Shown piece after piece: positions 34,413-46,254 of a stretch of 64,000 nt of DNA; positions within the stretch are counted from its first letter, which is position 1; the number at the start of each line of letters is the position of its first letter. The notes beneath the pieces were generated by a model. The model searched no databases. It was not told where the DNA came from and saw only the letters and a program-made list of their open reading frames with translations. The translations under genes were made by a program, and so were the position numbers. This DNA comes from Marasmius tenuissimus. Its lineage: Eukaryota; Basidiomycota; Agaricomycetes; Agaricales; Marasmiaceae. The DNA is taken from the NCBI GenBank assembly GCA_029532415.1, contig JAQOTA010000009.1:62001-126000 (forward strand), written 5' to 3'.

Positions 34413-36211
34413 ACGCGTCGATTCCACCCCACCCGCTCAGCCTACTTCACCACTTCCTTGAGCCCGCTGTTGCGGCGCCTCTGATACCTTTACCCTTTCG
34501 ATACCACTGCTCACTCCCTCAATATCTGGCTGAGACCAGCCTGCATCCTTCATTCGATCCCGTCTCTTCACTTATGGCACCCCTACAACGTCTTTTACGA
34601 TGAATACGACTAGACATGTATAATACTACGATCACTGTATGGATAGAACACTCAATTGTACTACTTTGGCGAACAACATTCAGCGAGATTGAGCTTGAGA
34701 GACTTGTATATCAGCAGTCTGAGCAGCCTCCGGAGTCTCCAAATGCAAATACTGCGCAGTCACGTCAGTATTTCTGAAACTCCGTCTGGCGTTGGGAACG
34801 AGCTCGTGTCGGAGAGGAGTTCAATACAGACTGGGTCGGCGTATATAGAGTTTGCAGAGCACTCTGCCATGACTCTGGTCAAATGAAAGTTGCACAAGAC
34901 GCGGTGGTCGATCTGCATTATGATCCACAATGGGCGCTTGTTGACTGGCCTTCTTTCTCTCCTCTACCACGATGGCGCCCACGATTCACCGGTTACCCAC
35001 CACCACTCAGCGTACTCAACAGCGGACACACCGACTCTCTTCTTGAACTCCTCATACGCTCAACGCCTGTTCGCTAGGGAAAATGACGAGGCTAGAATAA
35101 ATGCATTAAACGACAGGTGGGGTCCTGGATCGACCAAAACCCTTTGGCCTCTAACCGACTCGACTCAAATCGCTGGCTCGCCAACTCTCGCTCGAGGATA
35201 CTCAATTCGGAGACACTTGCGCCGGGCACAACAGCGCGAACTAGGATAAAGTGGTCAAAGACGCAAAGAGAGCAGGGTAGAGAATCGAGGCGAGGAAAGA
35301 CGGGCGTATTGAATATGGGAGAGGGCAGTTGGAAACCATGTGGAATTCAAAGTCAGCATCCAATCCTTCCCAATGAACCGACTATCACAACTACAAAATG
35401 AGGCCGAGGTATCGAGAAAAACGGGACAGGAAATGCGCTTAGGCTAAGAGGCCTCGGACGAGAACATCGCAATACAGAGGGTCGTCCGTCTATAAGATGT
35501 TCCCATATCTAAAAGGTACGCGTTGCAATGGCATTCCGATGATGGAGAGACGAATGATTGACCCTCAACGTTCTGCAGTTTGCGAGAGAGTATTGGCCAG
35601 AATGCGTTTATTCTCTTTCCTTTCTCTCCGGATGTTCTGGAACGTGAAACTCGGTTGGTGGAGTCGTGAGGCACTGGATTGACGTCGAATTGAAAGTTAT
35701 ACTCGCATGGGGTGGCAGGATAAAGCCAACGCTCCGGATGTTTCACCGGGAGGCTTGGCATTGGTGCTTTCAGGGCAACGACGCTGGAAAGAGAGAGGAC
35801 TCGATAATACTTGATTTTTTAATAAGGGCAAGGATCAGGATAACGGCGCTGCACGAAACAAGAAGCGATACTATACAGCAACTCTGTTGAAGGCTTTGGA
35901 TACAGTGGCAGCATCAGGCTTTGTCATTTTCAGTACGTATATTCCGACTCGCAGTCGACGGAGGCGACTAACTGTAGATTTTCAGTCTGGCGTGGTTACT
36001 CCGATATGCAAAGCTATCCGCAGGCGCAAGTCGCAACCAACAACGACATCACCTCATCTTCGACGGGTGTCGTTTCGGGATCACCGCTGCGCAGACTACG
36101 CCTACGCTCCGTCCGTTGTTTTTGACGATGACTACGGGAAAAGAGTCTACGCTTGCGGCGGGATGGCTTTGGCCCGCGCAGCACTCGAAATATTAGAGCG
36201 TTTGGTCCCCG
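34413..36211. other. Degenerate repeated sequence, no gene
   Basis: The first 300 bases match the flank of the decayed copy near 42 kb, so the duplication included downstream DNA. The part at about 35270-35560 is one of three copies of a segment also seen at 40790-41130 and 42730-43060. The segment from 35887 to the actin promoter has an open frame (35887-36291) that I cannot assign. Confidence 0.45.
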
Positions 36212-36218
36212 TATATAA
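36212..36218 (+). promoter_or_regulatory. TATA-like box of the actin gene
   Basis: TATATAA lies 107 bases upstream of the actin ATG at 36319. Confidence 0.45.
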
Positions 36219-36318
36219 TGGAGAAGAGATACTGGGTCAAACCTATCATTCTTTCCCCCAACATCCTCCGGAACACTTCCCTACTACCTGAACTACCCTT
36301 TACAAACCTTCATCAGAC

Positions 36319-37892
36319 ATGGAAGACGACATCGCTGCTCTTGTGGGTGTTTGATATGTCCCCCCAGACCTCTACGATGTTAACCTTTCTTGACTCCAGG
36401 TTATCGATAATGGCTCCGGAATGTGCAAGGCCGGATGTTCGTTGACTTTGTCCTCGTCGTTTTGCTACCTACAGGACTCATTATCTTCACTTTACAGTCG
36501 CCGGAGACGATGCACCCAGAGCCGTGTTTCCGTACGTTTTCCTCTTCACCTTGTTCCGGAGCCTGTTGACCAAGAGCGGCTCCCAGATGTATTGTCGGGC
36601 GCCCTCGTCAACAGAATATCATGGTCGGAATGGGCAACAAGGACTCATATGTCGGGTAAGGAAACGTTCAACTGTCCCCGTTGTCTCGCGCTCAACTTTC
36701 TTTAGCGACGAAGCTCAGTCCAAACGGGGCGTCCTCAGTCTCAAGTATCCCATTGAACATGGTATCGTGACAAATTGGGACGACATGGAGAAGATATGGC
36801 ATCACACCTTCTACAACGAGCTCCGTGTCGCACCAGAGGAACATCCAGTTCTCCTCACCGAAGCACCCCTCAATCCTAAGGCGAACCGGGAGAAGATGAC
36901 GCAGATCATGTTCGAGACCTTCAACACACCCGCTTTCTTCGTACAAATCCAGGCCGTTCTATCGCTGTATGCCTCCGGCCGAACCACCGGTATTGTGCTG
37001 GACTCTGGAGATGGTGTATCACACGTCGTCCCCATCTACGAGGGATTCGCGATGCCTCATGCAATCCTCCGTTTGGATCTTGCTGGACGTGATCTCACGC
37101 ACGCTCTGGTGAGGAACCTGACGGAGCGAGGATACCAGTTCAAGACCTCCGCCGAGCATGAAATCGTGCGAGACATCAAGGAGAAGCTCTGCTACGTTGC
37201 GTTGGACTTTGAACAGGAGATGACTACAGCTGCCCATTCGTCTGCTATCGAGAAGAACTACGAGTTGCCAGACGGTCAAGTTATCACGATTGGTAATGAA
37301 CGGTTCGTATATCTCTCCCCCTCGAATGTCAGCGTAGCTCATGAATTGGTGGTAGATTCCGTGCCCCCGAAGTTTTGTTTAAACCTCATATGTTGAGCCT
37401 CGAGAGTGCCGGCGTTCATGAACTGGTGTATGGCTTTCCGTTGTCGATGTGGTTTTCTCCCCACTTAAACGTCGTGACCCTACAGATACAATTCGATCAC
37501 CAAATGCGATCTGGACATTCGTCGAGATCTTTACTCCAACGTCGTTCTCTCCGGTGGAAGCACAATGTATCCTGGGTTGTCGGACCGTATGCAGAAGGAG
37601 TTGGGTATCTTGGCGCCCAGTAGCGTGAAGGTGAGTTATTTGCAGCACAAGGCACTTACCATGGCTGACTTGTATACTCTAATCGTAGGTCAAGGTCGTT
37701 GCTCCCCCAGAAAGGAAGTACTCGGTATGGATTGGAGGGTCCATTCTGGCTTCCCTGTCGACATTCCAGAACTTGTGGATAAGTAAGCAAGAATACGACG
37801 AATCCGGGCCTGCTATCGTTCATCGCAGTACGTTTTCAGCTCCCAGCGCTTTCGAAATTTTGCTCATCGTTTCTTTCACAGAATGTTTCTGA
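36319..37892 (+). CDS. Divergent actin, complete nine-exon gene
   Basis: Nine exons (36319-36342, 36400-36436, 36498-36531, 36587-36655, 36706-37302, 37356-37427, 37486-37630, 37689-37827, 37882-37892) join in phase to exactly 375 aa, the standard actin length. Signature stretches are present: [80 protein letters not shown] and the end [11 protein letters not shown]. It departs from conventional fungal actin at normally fixed sites: Cys33, Gln40, Asn42 and Asn49 in and near the DNase-binding loop, and [25 protein letters not shown] and [11 protein letters not shown] later on. All splice sites are GT-AG. It is probably a second, divergent paralogue beside a conserved actin elsewhere. The intact frame across nine exons argues against a dead copy. 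Confidence 0.9.
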
Positions 37893-38149
37893 GCTCGAAG
37901 TGATATGAGGGATAATAATTGTGGGAACTCTACATATGTTACACTTATCTACAATTGTAGTATGGTTTGTATTGAGCCTGTACAAGCTGCATTTCCCAAT
38001 GATTAAGCTCGAAGCCTCCCGTCACAATGGCCGAACAAAGGCGCCGAGTCTTATTTCCCGGCGACCTGAACTTGTCCCCCATCCTTGGCCCGTCAGTGTA
38101 CAATGATGTAACGGTCGCGTACTACTGAAGCATAACTCTATCGAGCATT

Positions 38150-38345
38150 GAGGTGAGCATCGTATATCTGGGTTCAACTTAATACTCAACACTGTATTGC
38201 ACCAAAACCGATGATTCTCCTAAACAGGCCTTCCTGGACAGGACACACACTGGCGGAAGAAATGGGAGCACTGAAGGCACAAGTCCTTGCCTTGCAATTG
38301 GAAAGTGGGAGCGCGCATACAACTATCCCAAATGATTGTGAGGGA
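38150..38345 (+). pseudogene. Orphan 3' fragment of an NLR gene
   Basis: The segment starts ATTGAGGTGAGCATCGTATA, like the last donor of both NLR genes. It ends in a piece homologous to their last exon (compare 32193-32290), with matching codons for ALKAQ(I/V)(I/L)AL. No NACHT region accompanies it. It is a remnant of a third NLR copy. Confidence 0.65.
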
Positions 38346-38359
38346 GCGCTACAAAGGCT

Positions 38360-39100
38360 CGGTTGCAAAGGTACGCGTCGCATTTTCCGTCCCGGTTGCT
38401 ACTGTCCTCTGACTCTTCCGCCGTGTAGAGGGCTCGTGCCGCGTCACATATTTCTCTTGGTCTGCTCCTTCAGTGACTACACGCTCTGCAGGCGATGGAT
38501 GTCCCCCGCCTAGCGAGGTCTGCCAAAGACGTCCCCCGTGGCCATGTTCCACCTCCGCCAATATCAATTGAATGCGGGCACCTTACCAAGATGGGTCGAG
38601 AACCAGTGCCCCGTGTTAGAATTGGATCCACGTTGGTTTGTTCGACGAGTCAGGGTCCGTTGCTGAATAATTTGGCACGGTACAGTACTTGACCTGACAA
38701 GCCGATCTGACAAGCCGAAGCTACTCGACGACTACGGCCAAGGCAATGTTACTATCGAAGCCTCAGCCCGGATGATTTGGCCCTCATCCCCACTCTCGAG
38801 AAGGGTAGATCTGTCAGGCATACATCCAGGGTGCGTGTCGCGTCTATTCTCGTTTTCTTGCCATCCCTTGTGCTCATTCACTTTTCAATCACTCAGGAGT
38901 CGCTTGCGGTCTTTCGGCAGTGCAACCTCGATCACCGACGCTTGGTCGCTGGAAACTTGTGCCACTCAATCCGTCAGAACGCCATGGTCAAGCCAGTACT
39001 CAAGCTCAAGCGCTGGAGGTGGATTTAAAAACAGGTTGATGCGATGCAAACGAAAGAACACAACTCCGGTTTCAACGATGAGAACCTCAATACAACACAA
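38360..39100. repeat. Degenerate repeated cassette, copy 1
   Basis: Shares three marker blocks with the cassettes at 40790-41400 and 42730-43930: GGTACGCGTCGCAT at about 38370, GCGATGGATGTCCC at about 38502, and a pyrimidine-rich block with GTGCTCA followed by CTCAGGA and TCGC near 38870-38910. No intact frame. Confidence 0.5.
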
Positions 39101-39829
39101 TCGGAAGCTCGGGGAACTGACAATCTCTCATGTAGCCTATCGTTGGCGTGAGTGTCTTCCTTCCCGCCTACTTGTTTCTTTTCCCTCTTGCTCTTCCGTA
39201 AACTGAGTACTTTACATCACATCCCCTTATTGTGGTACTCAATACATGTTCAATTCTCTGTCGTTACCGACTGTTCGCCTTTGTACCTTTTTGTTCGAGT
39301 CGAATCGAACCCGCATCATTCTTCATTTTGTTCTTCCTTCATGGCCTCCAACACTCGAACTAGAACTGAATTAACTATCATTTACAGTGTTTTTGCTTCC
39401 TCCGACACGTTACAATTGGTCCGGGAACCACTTGATGAGGCTTATATCGGGCGTTGGCAATTGATACGTCGGTGCCGCGATAGTTTTGAAGGTTGTTGCG
39501 GCGAACGATCGTTGGGTTTCGGGCGGAGGATCTGCACTGCGAGTTTGGGTTTTGGCTTGTATATTGTGTTTGGATTTCATATCTACCTCACTCTCATCTC
39601 TACCGCCCTTTGTGGTGACCAACGGCTAGGGCGATGCCAATGCAGAAAATCCGGCCCGAACGAGTCGGCTTCAATCCTGAGGCTGTATGTATGCTGCATA
39701 TCTAACATCGCAAGAAACCGGGCGGCGGGATATAGCTATATACGGGCATATACGCTAGGTGGGGTGTGATTATACTGCAGTATACTGGATGATAATCCAA
39801 ATACCGCTATGTCCTTTCACCCGGTTTTT

Positions 39830-40045
39830 TGTGATGAAAGGGTGCGTGTCCCGTGTGCCCTTCATTTCTGGTCCCTATGGTGCTCACTCATCCTTCACTT
39901 CTCAGGATCCACTCGCCGTTCCTCATGTATTTATCCGCTACGGCCCAGCGGAGGAGCTCCAGAATGAGACAATAGGAGAAGAGAGGAGAGGCTGGAGGCG
40001 GGTTGAGAGGGTGACGAAGACGACGACGGAAGGAGTTTGATTTAT
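39830..40045. repeat. Partial cassette copy
   Basis: Resembles the last part of the cassettes at 38860-39100 and 43740-43930: GTGCTCACTCAT, TCTCAGGATCCACTCGCCG, then an acidic purine-rich stretch with repeated GACGA near 40015-40030. Confidence 0.45.
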
Positions 40046-40789
40046 ATGTGGACAGGATCCGAATGAAATGTTGTGTATAGAACGAATGAATCCATACAGA
40101 AAGTGGGCAAAGGAGTGATATGGGCTAATCCAGCCATTTGATCCGCAGTCGTTGGCAGCGGTTTGCGGCGAGGTAGAGCTGGTATACGGACGAGCAAAGG
40201 AATGAGACAAAAAAGCTCCTGTCAGAGGGTATGGACAGTCGGCCAGGGTGATGTACTTATATAGATGATGGTTGAGATCGCGGGCAATGCTCCGGTTGAG
40301 TCTCGATAGACACTGAAATTCGAGACCTCGTTCACGCTATCGTCCTTATGTGCTTCACCATCTCAACTTCGAAACTCGCTGTATGCTTTGACCATTCGCT
40401 CAGCCGACGGGCGCTTGTCCAGGTTTCTCTCGTCTACCACTATGACACTCACGACGACTCAGTAAACGCAACACACTGATCTTATTCCAATCGCACTTCC
40501 GACATAGTAAGTGTCGATTCATCTCATCGCATCTTGATACCTACCTGAGTTAATCTACGCCTGTCCGTTCAGGGAGAACAAAGGCTGGAATGGACGGATA
40601 CACGACAACAAAGTATCTGATTCCCGAGCTTGTACGTAGGTCAACCAAGTCCTTCAGGCCCCCAACCAACTCCTAATTCTGAAACCGCTAGCTCAAATAC
40701 TTCTTCCCAATCACGCTCCAAAATAACCAAGCCGAAGATATTCACGCCGTAAAGAGCATGGTTGAACGACTTCTAGTGGGATGGTGTCG

Positions 40790-41400
40790 TCAGAGGAGCA
40801 AAGAGGGCAAAGAGAAGCGAGGTTTGAGATGGGCTGGGGCGTGTTGAGAAGGCGAGAGAGTAAAGATGTGCGGAAACCAAAGTGCTGAACGTCTGATCCC
40901 CTTCAATGAGCCGGCCATCGAAAGGGCGAAAACTAGGCCGACGTTATCGAGAGACATGGGACGGCGAAAGTGCCCAGCATAGGTCTTGGACACAAATATC
41001 AGAAAGCCACCGCTCACGGAGACTCGTCATCCATAGGATTTTTGTCCTCCCAAAAGGTACGCAGCGCATTCATCTTTACCAGTCCTAATGGCCTCTAACT
41101 CTTCCGCCATGCAGAGTGCACGCGTAGCCTCATGGCTAGGTGAACGACCTTCATGTCGTCTTCATTGCTTTGCCTGCGCTGGTTTTGTCACATGGCTCTC
41201 ACCTCCCTCTCTTGCTGTATGCTTGCTGCAAACGCAACCGGTATCATGGACTCTACGCCCTCGATTGACCCTACCGACTCCCTCTTCAACTTCCTTTCTT
41301 CCACATCCATTCTCGAGCCCTGAACCGGAGCCGACCTATTTTTGCTCCTGTAGTGGTTCCATGACCTCCAGGCGATGGACGTCCCTTGTCCAACAAAGTC
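40790..41400. repeat. Degenerate repeated cassette, copy 2
   Basis: Marker blocks are AGGCCGACGTTATCGAGAGA near 40945, GGTACGCAGCGCATTC near 41056 and GCGATGGACGTCCC near 41373. The same blocks in the same order occur at 42730-43400. Confidence 0.55.
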
Positions 41401-41639
41401 TACCGAAACCTCCAGAGGTGGCTACGCATACTTAGCCAGATTTGGTCGAGAAATTGGCATCTAGTGAACGTCGACCTCGACAAGGCTAGTAACCACGCCA
41501 ATGTCATCGAGGATCAGCCAAAACGATTCTGCCTCCACCCCTGCTCTCAAGAACAATTGATTTGCTGCGTATCCGAGGGTGTGTGTCGTGTCTGCCCGTC
41601 ACGCCTGCGGTATATCTTTCCGTTCTGGTTTCCGTACGT

Positions 41640-42150
41640 GTCTTCCTTTATCATGAGGATGAACCTCTCACTAACTGGTTTCGTATACTCACAGTAATCC
41701 TGTCTTTCTGAATAATGGGAGATCTTGTCCTCATCAAACCTCTCCGTGCACTCAACTGTCAACGATACTACTTCCCCGCACGCTTGGCCTTCAGAGAAGA
41801 CGGAAGCTGTGAAGGCCGTGGTCATCTCTTACTTCCGACAAGCAGAGCTGAAATGGGCTTGGAGATACCCCTCTTAATCGTTACGTGCTTCCGTGTCAGT
41901 ATCGCTGCTGGTGTCACCATCTGGGTCGTTCTGAGAGCATGAACACGTCGATTTTACCCTACCCACACTACCTTCCACCGCCTCTTTGACCCCACTGTTA
42001 CGCACTTTGATACCCGTCACCCCTTCAATACCACTGGCTAGTCTTTCGATGTCTGGCCCAGGCCTCTGCACCCTTCATTCGGACTTTGTTTCCCCACTCA
42101 TGCTCATGGCATTCCTACAACGTCTCTTACTATAGATATGGCTATAAATG
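41640..42150 (+). pseudogene. Decayed second copy of the small membrane protein
   Basis: It aligns with exon 2 and the 3' flank of the gene at 33765-34412. It keeps the CCGTACGTGTCTTC donor region, ACTTCCCCGCACGCTTGGC, and the C-terminal codons for AAGVTIWVVLRA at about 41905-41940. Several indels and the loss of the first exon make it non-coding. Confidence 0.7.
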
Positions 42151-42729
42151 GTTCATCACGATCACTGTACGAATGGAACACTCAACTTTACTTACTTCTT
42201 GAGGAACTACTTCCGGTGAGATTGAGCTTGAGGAACTTTTTGTCTACAGAGTCGCGGATATAAGTACCTCCAAGGCACGTCTGCAGCTGGTGTGAAGCAC
42301 AAGTTCCGAGTTCGTGCCCTAGAGGACTTCGATACCATCTCAAGGAAAACATGTCGAGATTTCAGGGTAAAGCAGGGCAGCGCTTTGACTTGATGCGCGC
42401 TCCTATGTAGTCGAATGAAAGGCTGGACGAGACAGAGACGCTTCTGAATCGGTGCCAGTGGCTGTCGACGACCATTGTCCATGATGGGCGCTTGATGAGC
42501 TGCACCTCTCTCTCCTCTACCACGATGACACCCACGCTCGAGCATACTCAACAGCGAACGCACGCGCCAGCCCTCTTCCTGAATTCTCGAGATTCTGAAT
42601 TACTCGACTCCTCTGTCTCTGACAGACCGCTGGATCAAAAATACTGGCTCGGGAATACATAAGCCAAAGAAACTCGCGTCATGAAGATCAAAGTTGAAGG
42701 ATGCCGCGAACTGGAATGAAAAAAGAGAG

Positions 42730-43930
42730 CAGAATAGAGATTCGAGACGAGACGAGCGCGTATCAGATAAGGGGGAGGGCAGTTGGGAAAAGGTATGGAG
42801 GCCGAAGTGAACGTCCAATCGCCCTTCAATGAGCTGACAACCATAACCAGGAAGATCAGGCCGACGGTATCGAGAGAAACAGGACAGCAAAATCGCTCAA
42901 CCCAGGTCTCGAACGACAATATTAAAATGCCACTGCGCGCAGAGTCGTCTATCCGCAGAAATCTCGCCGATTTTAGGGAGTACGCGCCGCATGTTTCCCT
43001 CTGTTTCTAATGCCATCTAACTTTCCCAATATGTAGAATGCACCCGTCGTCTTATGAGACTCTCCGTACACCGACCACAGCTTCAAATACCGAATACAAA
43101 GGGTTCTCGAACAGTAGCGTGATTGGAAGGCAGTGAAGCTGCCGAGGCGTCGGCTTTGGATGTTCGTGGTCAGGATGCTGCTGAGGAGGGAAGCTGTTGG
43201 GTGAGTACCTTTCGTTCCTACACCGGTCTTCCTGTGTCTTTTTTCTCGCGTGACTATCACCTCCAACCGCGACCAGTACCGTGGCCTGTCTTTTTCTTGA
43301 TCGAACCCACGTTTTTCGAGCCTTGAGCCTGAGCTGACTTTCTACCGATTACAGGCCCCGGTATTACCATGTTTGTCAGGCGAAGGATGTCCCTTGTCCA
43401 AAGAGGTAGACCAAAATCTTCTCCCGTGCTCTTTCCATGACGAAACCTATTGTTTTCGAATATCGAGCCGGCATGTGAATGGCACTGAACTTGTATACAT
43501 CATCCAGAGTCGTTCAGTCTCCTCCCCGTTGCTGGATGACAGTCTCGATCTCTCACTTGCACAACACTCGACATGCCGCGCCCACATAACAACCCGAATG
43601 GACCACTCACAATCGTTGACGATGGCCAGGCTGGTGACCGACATCGAGGTAAACTCAACTCAGATGCGTCGACCTCAATGCCCGTTCTTGAGCAGAATAA
43701 ATCTGTTGCATTCCCAAAGGATGTGTTCCGCCTGCCTCCTTTTCCCCCCTCTCCTTTGTGCTCATACAAACCCACCGCTCAGAAAGCACTCGCGGTCAGC
43801 CCGAACGACCAGGGCTCTGCCCCCACGATTCCTGGGTGCTCTCAACACAGCCCGGTGAACCTTCAGAACTGTATGATTGAGGAGGGAACACTCGAGGCGG
43901 ATTGAGAGTTAAGGCGATGTGTGCAGGATA
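42730..43930. repeat. Degenerate repeated cassette, copy 3
   Basis: Blocks are CAGGCCGACGGTATCGAGAG near 42868, AGTACGCGCCGCATG near 42979, GCGAAGGATGTCCC near 43380 and GTGCTCATACAAACC near 43758. An acidic purine-rich end near 43890-43940 parallels 39960-40030. Confidence 0.55.
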
Positions 43931-45663
43931 GCAACGACGACGACGAAAGGCGGCTGGTTCACCGACAGCAAAGCGGCCGTTGAGGTAAGTGCACCTCTTC
44001 GTCCTTCTCCTTTTCCTTCCCTTAGCTTGGTCCCTCGGGGTTTGCAGCACCTCGTCTCTCGCGTCCTTTCCATTGCCTCTGTGGCTGGACGTTGTTCTTA
44101 TCCAAGGCTGGCATTGCCGCTCTACATGCGCAGTCGTCCCCTTGGCTTTCTTTGTGGCTCGTATCGAACCCACGAGACTCCCTCCTTTCGTTATCCTCTC
44201 CATTCTCCAGCGCCTGAAACATAGCTGACTTCCTGATTATTCAGTGTTGTCTATGCGCTCCATCAGCCCGGGTCGGTTTCAAGGTCCCCCGACTGCCGTT
44301 GTCATCAAGAACTTCACATTCCGAGCCAGTTTTCCCCTTGAACGAGACAAAATTCATCAACTACGCCATCGTCGTCGATACGATTTGTCACTCAGGGGTC
44401 GAACTCAGCCTTGGGTTATCAATGGTTCGATGGCGGGTTTCACGCGCCTTACCCATCGTTTCTCGCTGCGGTCAGCGAAGACAAGCCATCGTCCACCGCT
44501 GTTACACGTAGGCTTGGAGAAACTAGAGGCTGGGATTGTATCGCGCCTAATAAGGTCGATCCTGGGCATTGGTTGTCTATATATCGGTATCGTCGGTGGA
44601 TACTCTTGAAAGATGCTATGGTCGTTGGGTTTCGGCCATGGCTTCTGTGCTACACTCTTGGGCTTCGGCATGAATTTCGTGTGCTCATTTCGTATGCCAT
44701 TTTTATCTCTTCGTGTCCTCTGGCCCCATTTCTAGTAACATGCCATTCCGACCGCTGGGCCCCCCATACATCACCTCAACCCCCATTTCATTTCGGTTAC
44801 TCCCGCGTATACGTTCCTCATATCGCACAAAATGTGACTGCTACCGTACCCGGATAGACGATGTCTACGCAGAACTCAATGGTTCAGAGTATGCTGCCCA
44901 CTGACGCTCGAGCTGACCCCATCCACCAAACGATTACCCCTCCTCGCAGATTTTATGAAAATGAGATGTCAAAAACAAGCTACGCATGCTCTTTGTCTGT
45001 ATTCCATCAACGTGTCTCCTGGGCTGCGAGAAGTAGAGCTCGTAAAGGTAAGGTTGACACCGATTCTTTGGAGCTGGAAGCACGATGGTCTTCGTAGCCT
45101 TAATTCGGAGGAGGTGATAGAATAAATCCGCGTGAAATCTCTCGGGCGCTTAATCTCCCTCTCCTGGACACCGCGACATTCAACTGAAGATAACAATCCA
45201 GATCTTTCCTCACATGCGAGTTATTTGGCTTCCGACACCAGGAAACGACGAGCAGACAGCAAGAGCCTTGAATATATGTGACATCAACCACTTGACAATT
45301 GACCCCAGGGGGAACTAAATAAAGGATTACATTGTTACAAGGACCTTGGAGGTGTGTAAAGACCAGTGGCTGCATACCAGTACTCGATACTGTGCTAAAC
45401 AATCTTCACTGAACGCTCGCCGCTACAGATGGCAACCAGCTCTTCCTGATAGAAAAACTATTTTTGGAATAGCTTCGTGACACTGCTTTTGACAAGCTGT
45501 CGCAACGTGTCGCAAACTGTTTTCTTATCGCAACCATCATCCAGCGACGTTCAGAGCTTCATTCCCTCCCCCATTGTTCAGGCACATCCAGTTGAGCTGA
45601 TCAATTGCGTTCCTCCTCCAGAGTGCATTGTTCTCTGTCGCAGCCAGCTACTTGAAGCCATTT
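43931..45663. other. Degenerate sequence, no gene
   Basis: Parts near 43980-44240 resemble 43190-43330 and so belong to the same repeated field. Overlapping frames on both strands are open for 100-150 codons but match nothing I know. Confidence 0.35.
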
Positions 45664-45707
45664 ATGCAAAACATCAATTATGGGGCACACCAGAACATCA
45701 ACCAAGG

Positions 45708-45710
45708 GCG
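45708..45710. repeat. CACTA target-site duplication, left copy
   Basis: GCG, matching GCG at 52142-52144. Confidence 0.85.
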
Positions 45711-45737
45711 CACTACGGCCCGCGCGGAAGGTGAAAA
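45711..45737. repeat. CACTA left terminal inverted repeat
   Basis: CACTACGGCCCGCGCGGAAG then GTGAAAA; pairs with 52115-52141. Confidence 0.85.
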
Positions 45738-46021
45738 CTACCCTTGAGATCACCCGGACCTTGGGTGAGGTTCGCCACGAAGGGAGGCGATCCCCACCCG
45801 TTACTCAGGCGAATGAGTCGATAGGGTAAAGGTGAATGTGTCTGCCACAAAAAACCAGAAACCCGGTGATGTTGACCCAGATTTGAGGGTCTGGTGCCCC
45901 GACTATCGCCGTTTGTGAAGGTGAAGATCATCCGGATGGTAGGGGGCACGAACTATCGTATATTGACCATAAAGCAAGGGTAATCTACTATAGGCAGATA
46001 GAATAAGAGTACGGGATGTTT

Positions 46022-46129
46022 AAGGTGATAATAGGGCAAAGATAAAGTGATAATAGAGCGAAGATAAGTGATAATAGAGCGAAGGTAGAATGATAATAGG
46101 GGAAAGATAAAGTGATATTAGCGCAATGT
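46022..46129. repeat. Minisatellite of about 22 bp, five copies
   Basis: Variants of AAGTGATAATAGAGCGAAGA recur between 46022 and 46129, inside the left part of the CACTA element. Unit length varies from 20 to 23. Confidence 0.75.
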
Positions 46130-46254
46130 AAGATGAATGAAGAGAATGGTTTTGAAACTTCAATTGAAAGGCAAACATCGGTAAAGAGCAATGGACCTAC
46201 AATCATCTTGTGCGTCAATAACCTTGAAAGAACATCGAAAACCTCGGAGCATAC

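Noticed and set aside
36319..37892. Actin as a processed or dead pseudogene
   Set aside because: It contains eight introns and every exon joins in phase to the canonical 375 aa with a correct stop.
39152..39769. Open frame of 205 codons in the cassette field
   Set aside because: It spans repeat junctions, is rich in Ser/Cys/Arg as expected of non-coding sequence, and has no homologous frame in the other cassette copies.
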